Shown: positions 26,465 through 34,830 of the stretch, in pieces | How positions within the stretch are numbered: the stretch's first letter is position 1 | Layout: each line of letters opens with the position of its first letter | NCBI GenBank assembly: GCA_958295645.1 | Contig: OY282361.1 | Span: 2,694,501 to 2,758,500 of the forward strand | DNA: 64,000 nt | Origin: Longimicrobiales bacterium | GTDB lineage: Bacteria; Gemmatimonadota; Gemmatimonadetes; Longimicrobiales; Gaopeijiaceae | Reading direction: 5' to 3' | Notes under the pieces: model-generated | What the model saw: the letters and a program-made list of their open reading frames with translations, nothing else | Told to the model about the DNA's origin: nothing | Database searches by the model: none | Program-made: the position numbers and the translations under genes

Positions 26465-28225
26465 GTGATCGAGCGGAGATTGGCGAACGTCGCTTCGACG
26501 ACGAACCATGGAAGGCGGAATGCAACGAAAGCCGGGCGGAATGCGGCAGGCGCCGGTTGCCGTGCCCTGGCAGCTGCTGGTGGGCTGGGCGGAGCCCTCG
26601 AACGGCGTGCCGGGGCGGGACGAGTTGCCGGATTCTGGTGCCTTGTCGTCGCGGGGGCGGCGCTTTCGCCCAGTCTGTTGTCCGGCCAGAACGGATCGGC
26701 CGTCGAGTATCCCGCTGGGTTCGACGAGGACGCCGAGTACTACCCGGAAGCCGTCGGCCCGCTCCACCGTCCCATCACGACGCAGTCGGCGGAGGCGCAG
26801 AAGTTCTTCGACCAAGCCCTGCAGATGCTCTACGCCTTCACGCCGTTGCGCGCCGCCCGCTCGTTTCGCCAAGCCCAGCGCGAGGATCCCGGTTGCGCGA
26901 TCTGCTACTGGGGCGAGGCGCTGGCCTGGGGCCCCTACCTGAACGGCCCGATGGGCGCCGACGACGCCCCGCGGGCACGCGAGCGCATCGACATGGCCCT
27001 GGAGCGAGTAGATCAAGCCAGCCCCGTCGAAAGGGCGCTCATCGAAGCGCTCGACACGCGGTACGTGAGCGAGCACGACGCGGCGCAGCGCAAGTCGCTC
27101 GATTCCGTCTACGCCGACGCGATGGGCCAGGTGCACAAGCGCTTTTCGGACGACCTGGACGTGGGCGCGCTGTACGGCGAGGCGCTGATGCTGCTGGAGC
27201 CGCGCCGGGGCCGCTGGGACATCGACAAGCCCGCGGTCCAGCGGATACACCGCGTCCTGGAGGCCACGCTTGCCCGCGACGTCACGCATCCCGGCGCCTG
27301 TCACCTCTACGTGCACGCCACCGAGCCCACCGAGCGCCCGGACAAGGCCGAGCCCTGCGCCGATCACCTCGGCCAGTCGATCCCCGGGGCGAGCCACATC
27401 CAGCACATGCCGTCCCACACCTACAACCGCGTGGGCCGCTGGGGCGACGCGGTGCGGGGCAACTTGGCCGCCTGGCACACCGACCTGCGCGCGAACGAGG
27501 ACAGGGCGTGGGCCATCTACCCGTCCCACAACCTGCACATGCTGCTCTTCGCCGCATCCATGGACGGGCAGGGCGCCATCGCCACGCGCGCCGGGAGGGA
27601 CTACGGCAAGATCGTTCCGAACGGGAGCTTCTATCACGCTATGACGTTGCTCCGGTTCGGCCGCTTCGACGAGATACTGGAGCTCGAGGCGCCGCCGGAA
27701 GGCGTCATCCAGCGCGGATTCTGGGACTTCAGCCGCGGCTACGCGTTCCTGCGCACGGGCGAGCAGGGGCGCGCGTCCATGTACCTGGAGAAGGTGCAGC
27801 GCGCTGCCGCGGCCGAGCCGGACGCGGTGTTCCGGGGGCACCGCGCGGCCGATCTCCTGGGCATTGCGGCGGCGATCCTGGAGGGCGAGCTGCTGCGCGC
27901 CGCGGACAGGGACGCCGAGGCGATCGAAGTCTTGAGGGCCGTGGTGGCGGTGGAAGACGGCCTTCGCTACGACGAACCGGAGCCGCTCGTCTTCTCGGTG
28001 CGCCACTGGCTGGGCAACGCGTTGCTCGAGGCGGACCGGGCGCCCGAAGCCGAAGAGGTGTTCCGGGCTGCGCTCGTGGATCATCCGCACAACGGGTGGT
28101 CGCTGTTCGGGCTGGAGGCGGCGTTGCGCGCGCAAGGGAAGGACGAGGCGGCGGCCCGGGTCCGCGCCGAGTTCGAAGAGGCCTGGGCTCGCGCGGACAC
28201 GTGGATTGACGCTGCCGTCTTCTAG
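26465..28225 (+). CDS. exported tetratricopeptide-repeat protein
   Basis: The protein has 586 residues from GTG 26465, which has GGAGG six bases upstream; an ATG at 26369 lacks a ribosome site. A hydrophobic segment at residues ~52-72 (VAGFWCLVVAGAALSPSLLSGQ) looks like a long-leader signal peptide. TPR-type helical pairs follow (QKFFDQALQMLYAFTPLRAARSF, and late PEAEEVFRAALVDHPHNGWSL). A conserved His/Cys-containing middle (HATEPTERPDKAEPCADHL, SHIQHMPSHTYNRVGRW) is characteristic of a TPR subfamily of unknown function common in Gemmatimonadota and Acidobacteria. It is followed 5 bp later by a sigma factor gene. Confidence 0.82.
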   Translation: MIERRLANVASTTNHGRRNATKAGRNAAGAGCRALAAAGGLGGALERRAGAGRVAGFWCLVVAGAALSPSLLSGQNGSAVEYPAGFDEDAEYYPEAVGPLHRPITTQSAEAQKFFDQALQMLYAFTPLRAARSFRQAQREDPGCAICYWGEALAWGPYLNGPMGADDAPRARERIDMALERVDQASPVERALIEALDTRYVSEHDAAQRKSLDSVYADAMGQVHKRFSDDLDVGALYGEALMLLEPRRGRWDIDKPAVQRIHRVLEATLARDVTHPGACHLYVHATEPTERPDKAEPCADHLGQSIPGASHIQHMPSHTYNRVGRWGDAVRGNLAAWHTDLRANEDRAWAIYPSHNLHMLLFAASMDGQGAIATRAGRDYGKIVPNGSFYHAMTLLRFGRFDEILELEAPPEGVIQRGFWDFSRGYAFLRTGEQGRASMYLEKVQRAAAAEPDAVFRGHRAADLLGIAAAILEGELLRAADRDAEAIEVLRAVVAVEDGLRYDEPEPLVFSVRHWLGNALLEADRAPEAEEVFRAALVDHPHNGWSLFGLEAALRAQGKDEAAARVRAEFEEAWARADTWIDAAVF

Positions 28226-28230
28226 TTCCG

Positions 28231-28803
28231 TTGCAGGACTCGAACGAAGAAGCGCCGGAACCAGCCCGCTCGATCGACCTGGCGCGGTTGCACGGGCGTG
28301 ATCCCGAGCTGCTGAGGGAGCTGATCCGGGAAGTCACGCCAAGCATCCGAGCCGCCGTCCGCAGCTACGCGACCGACGACGACCTGGACGACCTGGTTCA
28401 GGAGTGCTGGATCAGGATCATGGACAAGCTGGACCGCTTCAGGCGAGACGGCTCCTTTCGGGCCTGGGCTGTGGTCGTGAGCCGCAACTACTGCCGGCAG
28501 CAGTGGAAGCAGAGGAAGCGAGCAATCGAGACCGTGCCTCTGGACAGGGATGCGCCGTCCACCGAACCGAACCCGGAGGAAGCGCTTCATCAGGACCAAG
28601 TCCGGACGGCCTTGCACGAGGCTCTGGGCCGGTTGTCGCAACGCGAGCGCGACGCGGTCGTGATGAAGCTGGTCGACGGCCGCTCGACATCCTACATCGC
28701 CAGCGAACTGGGCGTCGGGGAGTCGGTGGCGCGCAAGATCGTTCACCGCGCCTCCTACAAACTTCAGGAGGAGGATGCCCTGCGCGACCTGTGGCTGCCG
28801 TGA
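28231..28803 (+). CDS. RNA polymerase sigma factor, sigma-70/ECF family
   Basis: The protein has 190 residues with a TTG start 5 bp after the TPR gene stop. No clear ribosome site is seen, so re-initiation is likely. Region 2 is DDLDDLVQECWIRIMDKLDRFRRDGSFRAW with the following VVVSRNYCRQQWKQRKR. Region 4 is LSQRERDAVVMKLVDGRSTSYIASELGVGESVARKIVHRA, a helix-turn-helix with a conserved lysine. No anti-sigma gene adjoins it, unlike the other sigma factor at 25616. It is probably co-transcribed with the TPR protein. Confidence 0.88.
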   Translation: MQDSNEEAPEPARSIDLARLHGRDPELLRELIREVTPSIRAAVRSYATDDDLDDLVQECWIRIMDKLDRFRRDGSFRAWAVVVSRNYCRQQWKQRKRAIETVPLDRDAPSTEPNPEEALHQDQVRTALHEALGRLSQRERDAVVMKLVDGRSTSYIASELGVGESVARKIVHRASYKLQEEDALRDLWLP

Positions 28804-28965
28804 CGGCGGGGGCAGGTCGTGGCCGATTCCGACATATCGAATCTGCCATCGGCGACGTTTTCAGTGTGATGGCCGCCCGTCTGCGGCCCCTGCCCATCAC
28901 GTCCAGGATCCGGTCGGGTCAGCTCACGAAGCGAACCGTCCTTGGTCCGGAAGAGAGGCTTCCGC

Positions 28966-30201
28966 ATGAAGAAGTCGGAGTCGTCGCCCACGACACGCCG
29001 GCGTCCAGCCCGTCGGTTGCGAGCTGGGCTGCTTCCCAGTTTGGCCGCTGCCATCCTCTTCCTGGCAACCGCGTGCGACGGCGAGCAAGTCGAAGGGCGC
29101 ACCAGCATGACGACCCAGGTCGACACCGTGAACGGAGTGGTTCACGTCCTCAATGCCGGAACCGCGCCCGAGTGGAACTTGGCTTTGGTGGCCGCCATCG
29201 GACCCAGTTCCATCCACGACGACACGCCCGAAGCCTTTGGAGCCGTCACTAACGTCGCCTTCGGACCGAGCGGGAACGTATACGTGAGCGACCGGATAAA
29301 CCGCGAAGTTCGGGTCTTCGAGCAGGACGGTTCGCATGTCCGCACGTTCGGGCGGCAGGGCCAGGGGCCGGGCGAGTTCGAAGACCTCCAGTCCGTCGCC
29401 TGGACGGGAAGCAGGCTCCTGGCGCTGGATTTCGGCAACGCCCGGATCGGCGAGTTCTCGGGAGAGGGCCGGTGGCTGGGCCAGCGCACCGAGCCGAGAG
29501 GGTTGAGCGGCAGCGGCGGCGGCTCCCTGCGGCTCTATCCGGTGTCGCCGGACGAAGCGTACGTCCTCACATGGTCCCCTTCCCATGGAGCGATGATGTT
29601 CGCGGGACACGACGACGCGGGACCCACGGCCGACACGGTCCCCGCCTTGGAAGCCCCCGAAGGGATTGACGCATTCGTGCGCTGCACCGGCGGCGACGTG
29701 ATTCGATATTACTCCATTCCCTTTGCTCCGGAGATCGTACAGCATCCGGGATCCGACGGCCTGCTCTATTCGGCCGTGACCAACCGGTACCGAATTTCCG
29801 TCATGAAGGGGGCGGACACCGTGCGCGTCGTCGACCGAGAGCTGGCCGCCGAACCCGTGACCGACGCCGAGTGGGAGACTGGCAACAAAGACTACCGCGA
29901 CTTCCTCTCGGAGCATTCGAGCGCGGGGTGCAGACCCCGGAGACCGCAGAAGCCCGAATGGAAGCCCTTCATTCGCGACATCTTCGCGGCGCCCGGTGGC
30001 CGCCTGTGGGTCGAAGTCCTGCGCAACGCCGGCAACCGGTGGGAGGTCTTCGGCCCCGACGGCGCTCTGGTGGGCTCTCTGCCTGCAACGAAGCGACGGG
30101 TCGGGCCGCTCGCGTTCGCCCAGGACCGCGTGGCGACCGTCCGTCGCGATGCCCTGGACCTCAACCACGTGGAGATCCACAGGATTCTAGAGGGACGGTA
30201 G
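28966..30201 (+). CDS. 6-bladed beta-propeller lipoprotein (NHL-like)
   Basis: The protein has 411 residues from ATG 28966, with GAGAGG 7 bases upstream. An Arg-rich n-region, a hydrophobic core and a Cys (SLAAAILFLATAC) predict lipidation and export. The propeller blades follow the NHL pattern: VTNVAFGPSGNVYVSDRINREVRVFEQDGSHVRTFGRQGQGPGEF, then LALDFGNARIGEFSGEG. This 'distant NHL, GxGPGEF' class of 6-bladed propellers is common in Gemmatimonadota and Bacteroidota and has no assigned function. The next gene is a diverged relative 14 bp downstream. Confidence 0.85.
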   Translation: MKKSESSPTTRRRPARRLRAGLLPSLAAAILFLATACDGEQVEGRTSMTTQVDTVNGVVHVLNAGTAPEWNLALVAAIGPSSIHDDTPEAFGAVTNVAFGPSGNVYVSDRINREVRVFEQDGSHVRTFGRQGQGPGEFEDLQSVAWTGSRLLALDFGNARIGEFSGEGRWLGQRTEPRGLSGSGGGSLRLYPVSPDEAYVLTWSPSHGAMMFAGHDDAGPTADTVPALEAPEGIDAFVRCTGGDVIRYYSIPFAPEIVQHPGSDGLLYSAVTNRYRISVMKGADTVRVVDRELAAEPVTDAEWETGNKDYRDFLSEHSSAGCRPRRPQKPEWKPFIRDIFAAPGGRLWVEVLRNAGNRWEVFGPDGALVGSLPATKRRVGPLAFAQDRVATVRRDALDLNHVEIHRILEGR

Positions 30202-30215
30202 AGGTGGCCAACGAA

Positions 30216-31421
30216 ATGAAGAACCTGATCCTCAAGATCACGCGACCGTTGTTGCCAGCGGTTGGCTTGATCGCTCTCCCCATCGCCTTCGAATCGGGTC
30301 CGGCGCCCGACGGCGCGGTGGTGCGGCTCGCTGCCGCGGGCGGGCAGGTCGGAGAGTGCCGTCGCGCCCCGGACTACATCTGCTTTAGCCCGTATGGCGA
30401 TCCTCACTGGATCAGAGAGAGGCAAGAAATCACGAAGTCGGAAGCCTTAGCAGTTCAGCGACAACTCGGCGGCACAGAAGATTTCGGACGGGTCAGTTTC
30501 ATCAAGCCGATCGGTGGACAACGTCTGCTAGTAGGCGACGAATTGACTGATCCGCACTTGTTCATCGTCGACCTTCCCGAAGAATCAATCGTGGCACGGA
30601 TTGGTAGGCACGGGGAAGGCCCGTCGGAGTTTATTTCTCCTGGCGCAATCGCACGCGATCCAATCAATCGCGACGTATGGTGGGTATTCGATTTTGGTAA
30701 TGCCCGATGGACAGCGATTGCAGTTGGCGATACGCCACGGATTGTAGAGCAGATCAGCTTCGCTGGTGTGCCGGTGTGGCCGGATATGCCGATATGGCTG
30801 GACGACAATGATGTGTTGGTGCACGGCATCTTCTACGGCTTTCCATTCTTGAAAGTGAAATTGGACGCCCCGGATCGTGTGATCGATTCGTTACGGAGGT
30901 TTAGCGGTCACCAGCCATTTGACGAGAGAACAATAGATCACGGCACTGGTTTGCGTTTCGTGAACCGGAATTTCATGGCAGTCCGACCGTCTCGAGACCT
31001 GTTTGTGTTGGCGTACCAATTCGGAAATCAGATTGACGTCTTCTCAACCGAGGGAGTCATAATCGGCAGGACACGTGGCCCCTACGACGTGAATGCCAAG
31101 TTTCGCATCATCGGCAATAGGTTTCATTGGGACGACGATAATCAGTCCGGATACGTCGAAGCATATGGCACCCAGCGCTTCTTCTATCTCCGCTGGAGCG
31201 GCCGCTACCTTGGCGACCCGCTGAACACAACCACCGAGATACACCAATTTAGTTGGAACGGACGGTTGCTGCGAACACTCGAACTCGATCAGGGGGTGCT
31301 AGCGTTTGCAGTGTCCGAGGCGGACGACCGACTCTGGGGCTACGTCGAAGATCCGCGTTCCATCATTCTGGAATGGGCACTGCCGCCGACCCAGGCCGAC
31401 CACGGACCGCCAGGATCGTGA
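30216..31421 (+). CDS. exported 6-bladed beta-propeller protein
   Basis: The protein has 401 residues from ATG 30216 (a GTG at 30204 is also possible). A signal segment (LLPAVGLIALPIAFESGPAPDG) is followed by an N-terminal Cys pair (ECRRAPDYICFSPYG) and propeller blades resembling BF3164-type proteins: LFIVDLPEESIVARIGRHGEGPSEFISPGAI, VWWVFDFGNARWTAIAV, FSTEGVIIGRTRGPYD. From about 30420 to 31260 the DNA is distinctly AT-richer than its neighbours, so part of the gene may have been acquired or replaced. Its stop overlaps the next start as GTGA. Confidence 0.78.
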   Translation: MKNLILKITRPLLPAVGLIALPIAFESGPAPDGAVVRLAAAGGQVGECRRAPDYICFSPYGDPHWIRERQEITKSEALAVQRQLGGTEDFGRVSFIKPIGGQRLLVGDELTDPHLFIVDLPEESIVARIGRHGEGPSEFISPGAIARDPINRDVWWVFDFGNARWTAIAVGDTPRIVEQISFAGVPVWPDMPIWLDDNDVLVHGIFYGFPFLKVKLDAPDRVIDSLRRFSGHQPFDERTIDHGTGLRFVNRNFMAVRPSRDLFVLAYQFGNQIDVFSTEGVIIGRTRGPYDVNAKFRIIGNRFHWDDDNQSGYVEAYGTQRFFYLRWSGRYLGDPLNTTTEIHQFSWNGRLLRTLELDQGVLAFAVSEADDRLWGYVEDPRSIILEWALPPTQADHGPPGS

Positions 31422-32263
31422 ACCGCAGGACGGTGCCGCTTCTCGCGATCATGGGCAGTCGAGTCCTTCGGAAGCGTTTGCGCATCGCCATTGATCACGG
31501 TGTCGTCTCCCGAATCGTTGGGCCGACGATCTTCGCCTCCGATTGGAGAGAGCTCGCCCAACTGACCGAGCTCCACGGGCGGTCGCCTGCGGTGGTTGAT
31601 CTCAGCTTTCAAAGTGCGACGGATCGCCCCGAGGCCGACTCCGTCCGCGTGCTTCAGGGCGTTTCCGCGCCGCTCGTCAGCTACTCTCGTCAGAACGGCG
31701 GCAGGACGACGACGACGCCGGGCATCCGCTTCGTGGCTGTATTGCGGCCCTCCGTGGACGACAGCGTCCCAGCCATCGCAGCTGCTGTGCTCCGGGCGGC
31801 CGGCGGGCATGCCGTCACCCGTCTGCTATGCGACATTGCACGCCGCGCAAATGGCGACGTGGAGCGAATCTTCGTGGTGGTCTTGGCCTTGGCCGTCCGG
31901 CGGTGCACAGTGCCGGAGCTTGCCGCGTCGCTGGCGCGGTCTCCGCGCTCGCTTCGCCGCGACTGCGCTGCGCTTGGCCTCCCGCCTCCCAAGAAGCTCT
32001 TGTCGCTGGGCCGAATATTCACCGTGGAGCGGCTCGCAGAGTGGAGCGGCCAGCCGTCCGGCGCTGTAGCGTTGGCACTTGGGTTCTCGGACTACGCCAA
32101 CTACCGGCGGCTGGTCCGCCACACGCTCGTCGACGAGCTGTCGCCGTTGACGCAGCGGATAGACGTAGACGATGTGCATCGGGTTATTCTGCAAGCCCTT
32201 GCGCCCGGCAGGGAACAATTTCCGGTTCGGCTTGCGGACGGAGATGGAGGAGAGGACGCATGA
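31418..32263 (+). CDS. AraC-like helix-turn-helix regulator
   Basis: The protein has 281 residues from GTG 31418, coupled to the propeller gene by GTGA. The C-terminal ~90 residues resemble the AraC DNA-binding domain: LARSPRSLRRDCAALGLPPP as the first helix-turn-helix and AVALALGFSDYANYRRLVRH as the second, with the classic GFxDxxxFxR-like block. The N-terminal ~170 residues are not a recognised sensor; they look like a degenerate receiver-type alpha/beta domain. Its stop overlaps the membrane protein start as ATGA, so regulator and membrane protein are made together, suggesting that the latter is its signal input or target. Confidence 0.7.
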   Translation: MNRRTVPLLAIMGSRVLRKRLRIAIDHGVVSRIVGPTIFASDWRELAQLTELHGRSPAVVDLSFQSATDRPEADSVRVLQGVSAPLVSYSRQNGGRTTTTPGIRFVAVLRPSVDDSVPAIAAAVLRAAGGHAVTRLLCDIARRANGDVERIFVVVLALAVRRCTVPELAASLARSPRSLRRDCAALGLPPPKKLLSLGRIFTVERLAEWSGQPSGAVALALGFSDYANYRRLVRHTLVDELSPLTQRIDVDDVHRVILQALAPGREQFPVRLADGDGGEDA

Positions 32264-33510
32264 AGCGGCGCCTGGAACGTATACTGAGAATCGCCAAGCG
32301 CGCCGCTCCAACAAACAGGAGACGGACAGTGCCACATCAGTTGGGTAAGCCGGCATCTGCCGACGATTTTCCGCGACGTGCCGGTGCCGTTTATCTGTCG
32401 CTCGCCGTGCTCTACGGCCTCTATGCTCTCCAAGGGCTCGACGATTTCTCCGCCAGCATCTCCATGCTGGACAGGCTGATCATGACCGTTGGCCCGAGTA
32501 GCGTCGCGCTGGCGTTGCTGGTTCCGGTGGCGGTTTTTTGGGCAGCGGCCCACAAGTTCGACTTGGTGGACGAAACGACGCTCGGCGGGCGGCGACGCGA
32601 TTGGACGTGGCTCGGCTTGATGGCGCTCGGTGCGTACTTGTCGAGCGCGATAGGTCCGCCTGCCTCGAATGAAATGCTCTTTCAGCTCGGCCCGCCTGGG
32701 CTCGGCCGTCCCGAGCGCCCGGTCTCCAATATCGCCGTGATGACCCTGGTACCGGTCTCGATTGGGATTTTCGCGGTCGTTGCCGGAGTTGCGGGGGCGC
32801 TGGTCGGCCAGTTCACCAAGTGGATGCCTTCCGGGCGGCGCCACGCTCTGCTATGGGCGGCCTGCGTAGCGCTGCTCTTCGGCTTCTGCTTGCCGGTGGT
32901 GGCCGTTGACGCGCTGGTTGCACGGCACGGATGGTCAGTCGCGTGGCTGCTGGTGGCCGCGCCGCTGGGGGTCCCGATGGTCGCGGCTTGGACCTTGTTG
33001 CGGGCGCAGGGCCATCGCCTTGGCGACATGTTGCCGGTGCCTGTGGCTGGTACGACACGCCGCCCGCTCGGTCCGGAGGCGGTGGACCGGCTGGCAACGG
33101 CTGTCGCCAACCACGACCAGGAGCGGGAAGCAGTACCCGTCTACGCCGATCGGCCCGAGGCCGAGATGGCGTCCTTTCTGCGCGGACTTCGCCAAGCCAT
33201 GCTCCCCGACGTGGCCGTAAGCGACTCGGAAGTGGATCGGCTGGTCGGCGCTGTCATTGCGGCAGATCCGGCCGCCACACCGACCCCTGCTGGCTCCGTC
33301 GCGCCGTGGCGGCGGTTCGATTTCGGCGTGGTCGGGAGACTAGCCGTCTCCTGCGCGTGCCTTGCCGTGGGCCTGTTGCTCCTGGGCCTCCTCGGCGGGG
33401 TGCCGCCGCACGTCGGGGCAGCCGTCGGGATCGGATTGCTGGGGAGCGTCGCCAGCCTCTGGTTCGGACAGCGGCAGTCGGTTCCCGCACCAGTGCCGAC
33501 GCGGGGTTGA
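32260..33510 (+). CDS. multi-pass membrane protein of unknown function
   Basis: The protein has 416 residues from ATG 32260 (ATGA overlap with the regulator gene; GAGGAGAGG upstream). About six hydrophobic segments are visible, including VYLSLAVLYGLYALQGLDD, VALALLVPVAVFWAAAH, IAVMTLVPVSIGIFAVVAGVA, LLWAACVALLFGFCLPVVAV and a C-terminal hairpin LAVSCACLAVGLLLLGLLGG with VGAAVGIGLLGSVASLWFG. A ~120-residue soluble part lies before the last pair. No transporter or kinase motif was found. It ends 6 bp from the convergent hutI stop, with an inverted repeat between. Confidence 0.65.
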   Translation: MKRRLERILRIAKRAAPTNRRRTVPHQLGKPASADDFPRRAGAVYLSLAVLYGLYALQGLDDFSASISMLDRLIMTVGPSSVALALLVPVAVFWAAAHKFDLVDETTLGGRRRDWTWLGLMALGAYLSSAIGPPASNEMLFQLGPPGLGRPERPVSNIAVMTLVPVSIGIFAVVAGVAGALVGQFTKWMPSGRRHALLWAACVALLFGFCLPVVAVDALVARHGWSVAWLLVAAPLGVPMVAAWTLLRAQGHRLGDMLPVPVAGTTRRPLGPEAVDRLATAVANHDQEREAVPVYADRPEAEMASFLRGLRQAMLPDVAVSDSEVDRLVGAVIAADPAATPTPAGSVAPWRRFDFGVVGRLAVSCACLAVGLLLLGLLGGVPPHVGAAVGIGLLGSVASLWFGQRQSVPAPVPTRG

Positions 33511-33528
33511 ACGCGCCTAGGAGCGCGT
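33511..33528. terminator. inverted repeat between convergent genes
   Basis: ACGCGC and GCGCGT flank a 6-base loop, at the meeting point of the membrane protein gene and hutI. There is no T-run on either strand, so it is at best a weak or factor-dependent terminator. Confidence 0.3.
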
Positions 33529-34767
33529 CCCCAAGCCGTTGACGGGTCTGCCGTCCTTCACTAGGCCGGCCAGCGGGCTTCGGCCCGGCACCCAGTAGCA
33601 GAGTTCCGCGAGATCCTGCACGTCCCACAAAGCGAAATCGGCGCGTTTTCCGACTTCGAGGACGCCGGCGTCGGCGTCGATGCCCAGGACCTTCGCCGCG
33701 GCCGCGGTGACGCCGAGCAGCGCCTCTTCGGGGGTGAGGCCGAAGAGCGTGCAGGCCAAGTTGAGGATCATGCCGACGTTCGTGAAGGGCGACGAGCCGG
33801 GGTTGGCGTCGGTGGCCACGGCCATGGAAACGCCGGCGTCGCGCAGCGCCTGCACGGGGGGCATTCGCCGAGCCCCGAGCGCGTGCGCCGCTCCCGGCAG
33901 GAGGACGGCCGACACGTCCGCTCGGGCCATGGCTTCGACGCCCTGTTGCGACAGATGCTCCAGGTGGTCGGCGGAGCGGGCGCCGACCTCGGCCGCCATT
34001 GCGCCGCCCCCGCCGTCGGACAGCTGGTCGGCGTGGACATGGCCGCGAAGGCCCGCCGAGACGCCCGCCTGCAGCACGGACCGGGCCTCGGCCGCCGAGA
34101 ACGCGATCTCCTCGCAGAACACGTCCACGCCCGTAGCGAGCCCTCGTTCGACGGCGGCCGGGAGGATTTCGTGGATCACGAGGTCCAGATAGGCGGAACG
34201 GCGCCCCGCGTATTCCGGCGGCAGGGCATGCGCCGCGAGCAGCGTGGGCATCACGTCGACGGGCATGTCGGCGCCCGCGGCGGCGGCGGCTTCGAGCATC
34301 TTGAGCTCCGTGTCGAGATCCAGCCCGTAGCCCGACTTGATCTCGACCGTGGTCACGCCCCATGCCAGCAGGTCGCCGAGCCGCTTGGCCGCGGCGGCGG
34401 CGAGTTCGTGGAGCGGCGCGGCGCGCGTAGCCCGGACCGTGGCCAGAATGCCGCCGCCGGAGCGGGCGATCCGCTCGTAGGACTCGCCCTGCAGCCTTCG
34501 CCGGAACTCGTCGGCCCGGTTGCCGGCGAACACGAGGTGCGTGTGGCAGTCGACGAGTCCCGGCGTCATCCACGCGCCCCCGCACCTGGTGACGAGGACC
34601 GTGCACGCGCCGGAACCCGCCTCGTCCGCCTCCGGCAGCTGGTCGGCCCGGCCGATCCACGCAACGCGGCCGCCCTTGGTCGCGACCGCCCCGTCCCTCA
34701 CGACGCCTAGCGACGCGTCCGTCATGCACGCCAAGTTGACGTCCGTCCACAGCCGGTCCCAGTTCAT
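33517..34767 (-). CDS. hutI: imidazolonepropionase
   Basis: The third enzyme of histidine breakdown hydrolyses 4-imidazolone-5-propanoate to N-formimidoyl-L-glutamate. The protein has 416 residues, the usual length. The zinc-binding motif is VDCHTHLVFAGNRADEF. Other family blocks are TVEIKSGYGLDLDTELKML, LAAHALPPEY, GHVHADQLSDGGG, HLEHLSQQGVEAM and VATDANPGSSPFTNVG. It is cytosolic; there is no signal peptide. It is divergent from hutF with 63 bp between the starts, which must hold both promoters. Confidence 0.95.
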   Translation of the reverse strand: MNWDRLWTDVNLACMTDASLGVVRDGAVATKGGRVAWIGRADQLPEADEAGSGACTVLVTRCGGAWMTPGLVDCHTHLVFAGNRADEFRRRLQGESYERIARSGGGILATVRATRAAPLHELAAAAAKRLGDLLAWGVTTVEIKSGYGLDLDTELKMLEAAAAAGADMPVDVMPTLLAAHALPPEYAGRRSAYLDLVIHEILPAAVERGLATGVDVFCEEIAFSAAEARSVLQAGVSAGLRGHVHADQLSDGGGGAMAAEVGARSADHLEHLSQQGVEAMARADVSAVLLPGAAHALGARRMPPVQALRDAGVSMAVATDANPGSSPFTNVGMILNLACTLFGLTPEEALLGVTAAAAKVLGIDADAGVLEVGKRADFALWDVQDLAELCYWVPGRSPLAGLVKDGRPVNGLGTRS

Positions 34768-34830
34768 TCGTCCCCGTCCCGCGTCCCCCGTGGTTCGGAC
34801 GGGCGCCGAGCCCCGAACGGACCCTTGCTC

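Noticed and set aside
26186-28135. Very long minus-strand extension of the ECF sigma frame
   Set aside because: It lies antisense to the TPR gene, has shadow-type composition (Arg/Pro/Val/His), and a TTG with a strong ribosome site begins the conserved sigma sequence.
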